This document shows positions 55,901 to 64,000 of a stretch of DNA of 64,000 nucleotides, in pieces (positions within the stretch are counted from its first letter, which is position 1; every line of letters starts with the position of its first letter). The notes beneath the pieces are model-generated. The model was not told the origin of the DNA. It made no database searches and saw only the letters and a program-made list of their open reading frames with translations. Source of the stretch: Haematococcus lacustris (Eukaryota > Chlorophyta > Chlorophyceae > Chlamydomonadales > Haematococcaceae); NCBI GenBank assembly GCA_030144725.1, contig JASKMD010000030.1, forward strand, positions 2,801,045-2,865,044, given 5' to 3'. The translations under genes were made by a program, and so were the position numbers.

Positions 55901-58900
55901 TTTGGCTCAGGCCAAGCTCCTGGGCCTCTTGCATGTCGATGATGTAAGCAGAAACATGCACTGGTGGTGGTCCCTGCCTCAAGGAAAGGAGTCTCAAGAG
56001 TGTAACTCTAGTGCCACCGACCAGCTGAGGTTCATATTCTGCCCCAGCCCCAGTTTAAACTCTTGCTGCTGCTTCCACGCCAATGTTGCTCCTGCATCCT
56101 TGCCCTCCCCACTCCTGTCCCCCATCCCTGTGGCCCCACGCTCCCTGGTGCCACGGTTGCCATTCCTTCTGCCATGTGCCTGCACTGGGTGCTGCTCCCG
56201 CGGCTGCCACCACTGCTGTCCTTGCAGGACGAGTACAAGAAGGGCATCAGCTCCTGGAACTTTGACGTTGCCTCTCTCAAGGCCGCTGCCGCCCTGGAGC
56301 CGGGAGACGAGGAGGTGCTGCTGCCTACCATTGTGGAGAGCGAGGAGGTGCTGGAGGGCACCCTCAGTGGTCTGGCAGCCCACCAGGCAGCTGCTTTTGT
56401 GGCAGCCCAGCAGCCTGCCGCCCTGCCTGCTACAGCCAGCGGAGACAGCACTGCATCTGCGGGTGCCGTGGCTGCTGGGTCCGGGACGTTGCTGCCAACA
56501 TCCTCAGCCTTTGGTGAGGCATCTGGCCGGAGGGCTGTACTGGTGCACTTGGTGTGGGCTGCACTTACCCAGGAGAAAGGATTGGTAAAAACAGCCTGGG
56601 GACGTGATCTGGAGGTCCCTCACACCTTGTCACCGCAAGCACACCAGGCAGACAGCTGATGCGGACAGAGTATGATTGTCATCACTGCTGGCGATCCCCA
56701 TTGTACATCATGCTGTGGGGGATAGCATGACTCCTGGTCCACATCAGGGAGGGTACATACCTCCTCAGTCTGCTGCTTACACACTGCATGCGCCGCACCC
56801 GCTGCCTGTGCCTACTGGGTCCTGCCTGCGCAGCCTCATTGCAAGGGCAGCAGCATGTCATCAACACCAGCCTGGGGCCTGCGACAGCGCAGGGCCTCCA
56901 GCCCGGCACCTCTGTGGTGTCCGACAGTGAGTCACATGCAGCCTCACCCCAGGCCACATGCTGAAGCAGGTCAGGCGCAGCCCCTCCCGCTGCCCCTGCC
57001 TGCACCCATACCCCAACCCTTTGTTTCTTCTCTACTCAACTGTAGAGTACTGTTGAGCACGCAGCCTATGCATCCAAACCCCTGTGCGAGCCCTCTCCCA
57101 CTGACCACTTCTTTTGCACACTCCCATGTGATGTACTGCAGTACTGCCAGTGGTCAGCAAGTGGCGCCACTCTCTAGCGCAGCCTCCACCGCAGCCTAAA
57201 TTTCTATCCCCATGTGCAAGCCTTGCCTCTCTGAACACGTCTTTGGCACTCCCGGGTGCAATGCAGTCTTTAAGTATTGGCTGCCACTCCTGCCCGCCCT
57301 TTGCAGGCGGCACCTCAGGCAGTCTGGAGCCCCTGGTGGTGGCCACTGTTGAGGCCAGCCGAGCCCCACCTGCCTTGGACACGCTGACCATCTCGCCGGG
57401 TGCTGTCAGCCCTCTGGGTGGGTCCCTTGTGCACCAACCACTAGACCAAAGATTCAAGGCATTTGCCATGCCTAGCAGGCCTGTCATCAAGATATGTCGA
57501 AGGGCATGCAGCAGCTGGCAGGCCAGGGATGTTTAGGTCGTGGCAAAAAAGGGTTTGGGGTAGTGGCATGGGCCCTGTGGCAAGTGGGGTTGCTACACAT
57601 CAAAACCCACCATCATTTGCATATGTATTCTATGTGTAAGCATTGCCCTCTTCCTGTTGGCAGCTGTTGTGTGGTGAATCACGCAGAGCCTCTGCACTCC
57701 CAGTAAAGCGTTATGCCTGCTACCCTGCATGGCTGCCCCTGCACACCCTCACCTCAGCTTTGCTTCTGCCTCTGTCTAAATGCCTACCGCTGCTGCTGTT
57801 GCTGCCGCTGCTGCTACCTCTGCTGCTGCTGATGCTACCTTTGCTGCCCTGCTGCTGCTACTGTGGCTGCCGCTGCTGCCCCCTCACAGGGTTGAGCCGT
57901 GAGGGCAGTGTGGCAGGTCCCTTAGCCAGCCTGGCCACGCTATCAACTCCCACAGCCAGCAAACAAAAGATCAAGCAGCAGGTGTGAGGCCAGCCCACTG
58001 CAGCTGTATCCCACCTGCCGCAGTGGCTTACAAGCAGGCCCGTAAGACTCAAGATGCATCCATGATGTCTTCCCTGTTGTGGCTGTGAGCTTAAAGCGCA
58101 CATAGTGGGTGCACCTAGCCGGGCAGGTCTGCGATTGATTTGCTCATGAGTAGCTACAGCTGTGCTCACCTGTCATGCCGCCTGCACACCAGCTGGTCCT
58201 ACACAGCACACAGGTGCACAGAGGCGGTTGCGCCTTTCCACTGTGGCCATGCTGCCATGCCCTGCAACTTCTTGTCCGTGACCTGCTGCTTCCTCATCGC
58301 TCTGTAGCCGGCCTAAGCTTCGAGTCCTTCCCCGCAGGGCCGCTTCCAGGTGTACGAGCCAGGCAAGGAGCCACCTCACATGGCAGCTGCCCCTGCCGCC
58401 CCTACCACAACCCAAGGCACACCCCTCCTTGGGGAAGGGGCCCCAGGGGGCAGCAGGAGCCAGGGTGGGGCCAGCGCTGTGGGGCCGGCAGGAGCCCCTG
58501 GCGCCGTCCCTGAGGGCACCACTTCTGCCACCTCTGCTGCCACCCCTGCAGTCACAGTGCCGCGCATATCAGAGGATGGCATACTGAAAATGAGGTATGG
58601 CAAGCTGTTGTCACACACCTCAAATCAGCTGCTTGGCCTGACTGCCATGCCTGGCGTGTGCAGAATGGGTCGGGTCTGCACTTGCGGCTTGCTGACTGCG
58701 GCAGCTGTGTCATCTCCTTTGTTGTAGCGCATGGATGACATCAATGTGCACCCATCCTTGCTCTTGCCACACGCCTCTTGGTTTGGTTGTCTGCTCCCTG
58801 GTTTAGTCAGTGCCTCAATGTCTGCTGGCTTGGATGCTATCGTGCCTGCCTACATTCTTTTGTTTTGCTGCTTGACTGCTTGCACACTGGCTGCAACTCG

Positions 58901-60009
58901 CATGTTGCCCGTTGCCCCATCTTGCTCCGGCACGGTAGACATATCGACCTCCAGCTGTCACTGTCATCATTTCATGGCAATCGACATTTCACCCTTCCTT
59001 GGTCAACATACAAAAGGTATACCTTGCTCAGGGGTGAGCTGCAGCTTATCAACTGGTGTGCCACACATGCGTGTCACTTCCCACCCCGCTGCCCCGCAGG
59101 CTGGAGGTCCAGGACAGCAGTGTGTTTGAGCCTGGCCAAGATGCCCAGGCTGGCGTGGAGCCCAAGAAGAAGGGCCGCTTCCTAGTCATGGAGCAAGCAG
59201 GGGGTCTGGCTGCCAGCGGCTCCCTGCTGCCCGCTGGCCTGCTGGGCATCCCCCTGACCAAGACCACCTCAGCCATCAACCTCACCGACTCCGGCCTGCC
59301 GCCCGGGGTGCTGTCGGCTGCCCACCGTGTGAGTGGCATGGTGCCGGGGAACGGAGCGGCAGGACCGCTACCCAACAGCCAAGCTCTGCTCCAGCCCCAG
59401 GGCAAACCACCAGTGGCTCCCAATGTGGGGCCGGGTGCAACTGCCCAGCCATCAGCTGCGCAGCCATCCAATGCTTTGTTGCCCCGCTTGCAAGAGCTGC
59501 TGGAACATGCGTCACAGCAGGCAGCGGCTCTGGGGAAGCTGGTGAGCGCGGTGCAAGAGGCAGAGCGGCCGGGGGCAAGGTTGCCACCTCTGCTCAGTCG
59601 CACTGTTGCTTACCGCCCGCTGTTCACTGATTTCTCGGCCACCTCGGGTAATGGACCAAGCACACAGGCGACCAACACCAGCCCATCTAGCCCCAGCTTG
59701 CCAGAGCGCGATGATGTCGCAGCCATGTCCGCAGCCCCCGTCCCGGCCAATGCTAGCGGCGGTGGAGCTGAGCGGGAGCGGGAACAGAGCCCCGCAACGC
59801 TCACGAACGTAACCGAAGAGGCGCACTTGCGGGCGCTGGTGGATGCGCTGCGACTGCGCCTGGCGGAAGCTGAAGCTAGTAACACGGCACTGCTCGCTCG
59901 CAACCTGCAATTGGAGGCTATCGCCGCGAACCTGCAGGCAGCGGTCATGTCCCCAGGTAGTCCTGGGGCAGCCTTAATCAATGCAGCGCTGCACGAATCT
60001 GGACAGTGA
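52906..60009 (+). CDS. STE20-family Ser/Thr kinase, plant GCK/OSR1-like (898 aa)
   Basis: Fourteen exons total 899 codons with all phases matching: 52906-52985, 53069-53135, 53204-53284, 53423-53581, 53687-53782, 54212-54378, 54761-54923, 55224-55313, 55677-55814, 56228-56513, 57307-57417, 57890-57981, 58338-58594 and 59100-60009. The kinase domain covers about residues 28-301: CGRGVSAT loop, K65 in IVAIKKM, HRDIKAGNIL (D159, N164), D177-[13 protein letters not shown] and the STE20 signature. The order [20 protein letters not shown] and the tail match plant STE20 kinases related to OSR1/SPAK and BLUS1. The long tail is Ala/Gly/Pro-rich, carries two R-F-x-V motifs (RFQV at 512-515, RFLV at 622-625) and ends in a coiled coil near residues 845-880. 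Likely a cytosolic signalling kinase; its substrate is unknown. Confidence 0.93.
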
Positions 60010-61406
60010 GCTTCTGTTGAAGTACGTGGTCGGAGCAATGCCAGCTTAGTTGGTGCAGCGCGCCAGTGTGTAAGTAGTTTGCTTCAATATAGATGGCTCA
60101 TTGATCAAGAGCGTCTTAGATGCGACAGCTCTAGTGGCAGCACATGCCTGACACACAGGTTAGCAGTGACCACTGTCTGTCCCAAAGCTAACTTGCTGGA
60201 GCAATCCCGGTTACACTTCTGATTCAGATTCATCTGAGTTGTGTTGCGAATCCGTCTTCAAATTCCTTGTAACGGTGCTGCCTACATAATCAGTGTGGCC
60301 TACACATTAGCCAACAGCGGGTAGCAAGTTAAACGAGGTTGCTGCACTCTACGGCATGACAAAGCGTTGGGCTAATGGGCTGCATCACAAATGTACGGGC
60401 ATCTAGTCCCTTTCGCTCCTGTTGATCGAGACCAAGCTTGAGGTCCAGGGTGCCGAGGGTCAGGCTGGCTACAACCCAGAGGAGGGCCTGGGGCCAGGGG
60501 CAACTGAGCACCCAGGAGCACAGGACACCCTTGGCGGCACCTTCAGGCTGCTCTTGCATGACTGTACCACATGGGCCACATGGGTACCACATGGGCCGCA
60601 CACCACAGCCATATTCATTGCATTGCAGAAAGTCCCAAACCCCTGAAGGGGTAGTAATGCAAAACATAATGCCTCAAAACTTACCCTGCCCAACATGTCC
60701 TTATCTCACTGCTTGCGAGCTACCTAGACTCGACCTGCTACAAGCTATGCTGCTGTGTTGCGGTAACCTGTGATGAGCAAACCCTGCATGGATTTTGTAT
60801 GCAGCAGTTCACCGGAACTGTAGTTTTTTGTGCATGCTCAATGTATGCAGCGTGCAACCTGCACGTCGTGGGTTACGCCCAGTGACCTCAACAATTCCTG
60901 CATTGGGCAGCCACCTGCCTGCAATGAAGATACCACCTGCATGTGCTTGCACCAGGTGAGTTTCCATGTGGAGGTCACGGCAGCTGTAGCAGGTGGGGTG
61001 CCCAGTGGGCTGCACACCCGATTAGAAACTATACCCTAGCAGTAAGGCATGCAATGCAGACTTCAATAGCCAGCACTGCTCAGCCGCAGCGACTGGCAAG
61101 TGCACTGCCAGTGCATGGCTGACATGTTCGCGCATGAAACCCCCCATGCAAGTTCCAAACCCCCCATGCCAAGCAGGCCCGGACCATATGTCATCATGAC
61201 CAGTGTCCTGGATTCGGCCTTGTTGCTGTACGCAGCTTTTGTTGCAGTGTGGCAGCCCAGATCAATGTGACGTGGCCTACCTGCTGAGCAAGTCTTGTCT
61301 TCCTGACCAGTGTGCGCTAAAGGCAACTCAACCACCCTGCTCCTGTCAGCAGCGTTGTGTCCCTCCTCCCCCTCCCATACCCTTCCCATCTCCTGCCTCT
61401 ACTGCG
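60010..61406. other. Intergenic region between convergent genes
   Basis: Nearly 1.4 kb between the STE20 stop codon and the stop of the Gln-rich ORF. No gene is recognised. A CACATGGG(C/T) motif repeats near 60568-60600. The two 3' UTRs must lie here. Confidence 0.5.
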
Positions 61407-64000
61407 TCAACCCTGCCCCTCATGGTGCCCCTGCTGCCCTCCCTGCTGCTGCTGCCCCTGCTGATATCCCTGCCCCTGCTGCTGCTGCCAGGCTGCCAGC
61501 TGGTGCCAGCTGAGTGGCGGCATGGAGCCCTGGATGGATTGAGAGCTCTGCTGCAGCCGCCCCTCCACCCAGCCTCTCATGCTGGTATCGCTCTGTGCCA
61601 GCGCAGTGGCAAAGTAGGGTGTGTGCAGCGCTTGAGCACCCTGCACCAGCTGAGCAAGATGGGCGCGCTGCTGAGCAATGCTGGCAGGCTGCTGTGGTGA
61701 TCTCCTGTCAGCCAACTGAGTGTTCGTGCCTACTTGCTGAGTCTGTGGCAGCAACAGCTGCTGCTGCTGCTGCTGCTGCTGCCAGCTTAGGGTCCTGTGG
61801 CTGCTGCTCGCATCATCCCGGGGCTGCACCATTGGGTTGTCGCTGCTGCCCAGCCCCCTCAGTCTCTCATCTGGCCCTGCCAGCGCAGGCCCTGGGCTGG
61901 GGTAGCTGGCCTCCAGGCTGGCAGCACTGTCCATGAAGCGCAGCTGAGCCTGCACTGCCTGCCAGCCCTCACCCCTGCGTGGTGACTTGAACACAGGCTG
62001 GCAGGTCCCTGGCTCCGGCAACCGCTGTTCGTCCTTGTCTGCTGTGCCCACCCTCCAGCTGCCTGCCTGCCGCTGTGCAAGCAGTGGCTGGCTGTGGCTG
62101 CTAGGCTGCTGGGCCTGGTCTTGTAGCGGCATGCCTGCAGCATCATGACATGCCATGCCTGCAGCAGGGGCACTGGCTGCCCCTGGCAGCAAGCCCGACA
62201 CCTGCCTGCCGGCCAGCTGTGGTAGAGGGTGCTGCTTGAAGTATGTCCCGGGAGCAGGCACTAATTGGGGCCCCAGGGGCAGGCTACTAGGCTGAGGTCG
62301 TTGAGGGTGGTCAGGCGGGGGAACTGGCAGGCTGCTGGGGTCCTCAGCCCACTCTGCTGCAGAGTCAAACTGGGTATGGCGCAGGGACGTAGGAACCTGC
62401 CTGCTCAAGTGCAGCATGGCTGACAAGCCAGGGGTCGCGTTGCTTGCATCGGGCAGCATGAAGGTCTGGCTAGATGAGAAGTCTGGCCACCCATCATCAG
62501 CTGGAGCTGTGCAGCCATGTGCTGCCCTGCGCTCTGGCAACTGCTGGCGTGATCTGCTCCACAGGGGTACGGTGGCATCAACGGCACTGGGGCTGGGGGC
62601 CGGGCTGGGGTGCATCATGGCACCAGCTGCAGGGAGGGCAGGGGCAGGGATCAGGGCAGGCAGTGGGGGCGCAGAGGAGGAGGCAGGCAGCTGGTGAGTG
62701 GAGATGGCTGCTGAGGCCCTTGCTTGCTGCGCCAGGTAAGGCTGGCTGTGCATAAGGGCGGGTACAGGCAAGATGGGGGTGGGCTGATGAGGTGAGCCAG
62801 GCTCGTCAACAGCGCCGAGTTCCAGCTTGACGCTCTCCCTGGGCAGCCTGCTGGGCGGCTGCAGCTGGTGGTTGATCGCTTCCCTGTGCCACTGCTGGTC
62901 CTGCTGCTGCGGGTGTAGGCTTAGCCAGGCTGCCTGTTCGGGCACCAGCCCTGAGGAATGCCCAGCCCAGCTGCACCCACTTCCTTGCTGCTGCTGCTGC
63001 TGCTGCTGCTGTATTTGCTGCTGCTGCTGCGATGTTTGCCACTGCTGCTGCTGCTGTATTTGCTGCTGCTGCTGCTGCTGCTGCTGCTGTGTGTGCCACT
63101 GCTGCTGCTGCTGCTGTATTTGCTGCTGGTGCTGGTGCTGCTGTGTTTGCCACTGTTGCTGCTGCTGTATATGCTGCTGTTGCTGCTGCGTCACATTGGC
63201 CCAATAAGACGCCTGGACCATACTGTCATGGGCTGGGTCTGGCAGCAGGCTGCTGCTCATGGCCTGCAAGTCCTCCAGGCTGACCAGCTGGTAACCCTGC
63301 AAGCCAAGTGGTACCCGGGCCACAGCCGCAGGGGCGCCAGGCTCTGTCGGGCCAGCGCCTGCACAAGGTCTGCTGCTGGCAGGCTGTGGGCCATGCATTG
63401 ATGAAACACGAGGCATGGCCGGCTGCAGCTGACACGTCATGTCCATCCAGCCCAGGGTCACCCTACCTGCTGCTGCAGTTGCGGGGCCACCCAAAGCACG
63501 CCCACCCCAGACACCTGCCTCTGTGAGCGCGAGGGGCGGAGGGGCAGTGGGGAACCAGTCACCAGAGTCCAGCAAGGGAGCACAGGCCGCCGCTGCCTGT
63601 GTGATGCCAGGGGCGATGCTGGCTGACCCAGAGGGCTCTCGCTGACTGGGCAGCAGCGTCGCGCTGGGCTCGGGCTCCAGGGGGGCGGTGGCAGCGTGCA
63701 CGTCAGAAAGAGAGGACATGTGCATGTCAAAGCCAGAGCCCAGCAGCGCGTCTGACATCATCATGTCATCGCCATCATCAGCCAGCCGGGCCATCCAGGA
63801 GGCCAAAGCAGGGTCAGCACCAGTAGAGGTTGAGGGGGCTGTTGGGGCGGCAGGGGGAGGCGCTGGTGCTGGCAGCATGCTCACTGGCCCCCCACCCCTC
63901 CCCCCCATGGGCCAAGCAGCTGTGTCAGTGGGCACCTGAGGACTGACAGGTGTGGGGGCTGAGTCCTGGCCTGGGGAAGGTTCCGGATGCCCCAGCACCA
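61407..64000 (-). CDS. Gln/Pro/Ala-rich protein, 5' partial
   Basis: The minus-strand frame is open from the right window edge to the TGA at 61409-61407, more than 860 codons. It has a Pro/Ala-rich start, an acidic patch (ADDGDDMMMSDALLG), then a polyglutamine region of about 90 residues encoded at about 62985-63190 by a CAG/CTG microsatellite, and further Gln runs at the C-terminus. No folded domain is visible. Acidic plus Gln-rich segments are common in transcription co-activators, so a regulatory protein is possible, but this is only composition. It could be a single large last exon whose DNA-binding or other domain lies outside the window. Confidence 0.5.
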   Translation of the reverse strand, partial: VLGHPEPSPGQDSAPTPVSPQVPTDTAAWPMGGRGGGPVSMLPAPAPPPAAPTAPSTSTGADPALASWMARLADDGDDMMMSDALLGSGFDMHMSSLSDVHAATAPLEPEPSATLLPSQREPSGSASIAPGITQAAAACAPLLDSGDWFPTAPPPLALTEAGVWGGRALGGPATAAAGRVTLGWMDMTCQLQPAMPRVSSMHGPQPASSRPCAGAGPTEPGAPAAVARVPLGLQGYQLVSLEDLQAMSSSLLPDPAHDSMVQASYWANVTQQQQQHIQQQQQWQTQQHQHQQQIQQQQQQWHTQQQQQQQQQQIQQQQQWQTSQQQQQIQQQQQQQQQGSGCSWAGHSSGLVPEQAAWLSLHPQQQDQQWHREAINHQLQPPSRLPRESVKLELGAVDEPGSPHQPTPILPVPALMHSQPYLAQQARASAAISTHQLPASSSAPPLPALIPAPALPAAGAMMHPSPAPSPSAVDATVPLWSRSRQQLPERRAAHGCTAPADDGWPDFSSSQTFMLPDASNATPGLSAMLHLSRQVPTSLRHTQFDSAAEWAEDPSSLPVPPPDHPQRPQPSSLPLGPQLVPAPGTYFKQHPLPQLAGRQVSGLLPGAASAPAAGMACHDAAGMPLQDQAQQPSSHSQPLLAQRQAGSWRVGTADKDEQRLPEPGTCQPVFKSPRRGEGWQAVQAQLRFMDSAASLEASYPSPGPALAGPDERLRGLGSSDNPMVQPRDDASSSHRTLSWQQQQQQQQLLLPQTQQVGTNTQLADRRSPQQPASIAQQRAHLAQLVQGAQALHTPYFATALAQSDTSMRGWVEGRLQQSSQSIQGSMPPLSWHQLAAWQQQQGQGYQQGQQQQGGQQGHHEGQG
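62985..63190. repeat. CTG/CAG trinucleotide repeats encoding polyglutamine
   Basis: Interrupted runs of 4-8 CTG triplets (CAG on the coding minus strand) separated by TATTTGCTG (Gln-Ile) units. The coding frame follows the repeat without interruption. Confidence 0.95.

Noticed and set aside
62827..63401. Poly-Leu and Cys-rich plus-strand ORFs
   Set aside because: Antisense shadows of the polyglutamine-coding repeat.

Overview
The window looks like nuclear DNA of a green alga, most likely a chlamydomonadalean of the Haematococcus type. The evidence is intron-dense, GC-rich genes with GT-AG and a few GC-AG introns, a plastid-type LepA, an HR-lesion-inducer-like protein, an SR45/RNPS1 protein and a plant-type STE20 kinase. 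An interior block of CCCTAA repeats also fits, because TTAGGG telomeres are known in parts of the Chlamydomonadales. The species name is an inference. The window falls into a mobile-element-rich left half (1-33.6 kb, with two host genes embedded) and an ordinary host-gene right half (34-64 kb).

Left end (1-11.35 kb): a protein open at the window edge carries a 2A ribosome-skipping motif and two Josephin-like cysteine protease segments. It runs directly into a 21-bp satellite. About 8 kb further on, an AP-like endonuclease ORF of a non-LTR retrotransposon follows another array of the same satellite family and is cut by a 500-N gap. Between them lies a four-exon transposase-like gene whose exons join in frame exactly; one intron holds interstitial telomere repeats and another holds nearly 1 kb of the satellite.

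11.4-24.1 kb: a hAT transposase on the minus strand, then an apparently identical tandem duplication (period 4,489 bp, CCT microhomology). Each unit carries a Fanzor-like (eukaryotic TnpB-related) gene of 386 aa, the C-terminal remnant of a second Fanzor-like gene, and a non-autonomous hAT element (15-bp inverted ends, near-perfect 8-bp target duplication) inserted in the Fanzor 3' flank. More Fanzor-like fragments lie at 27.9-28.2, 31.6-32.1, 32.2-33.3 and 42.3-42.6 kb. The non-coding DNA just 3' of these genes is conserved between copies and is the best place to look for guide (omega) RNAs. In the copies seen here the proteins look defective.

Host genes, with exon chains that close in frame: an atypical protein kinase (25.2-27.3 kb, minus), a DMT-type transporter (28.8-31.4, minus), an SLC17/PHT4-type anion transporter (34.9-40.0, plus; 5' exon unresolved), an HR-lesion-inducer-like membrane protein (40.2-41.8, minus), LepA/EF4 (42.9-49.8, minus, 18 exons), an SR45/RNPS1-like splicing protein (50.4-52.5, minus) divergent from a STE20-type kinase (52.9-60.0, plus), and a Gln/Pro/Ala-rich protein running off the right edge. 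These do not form one pathway.

Limits: splice sites were chosen by eye from GT(GC)/AG, reading-frame continuity and family similarity. No alignment or transcript data were available.
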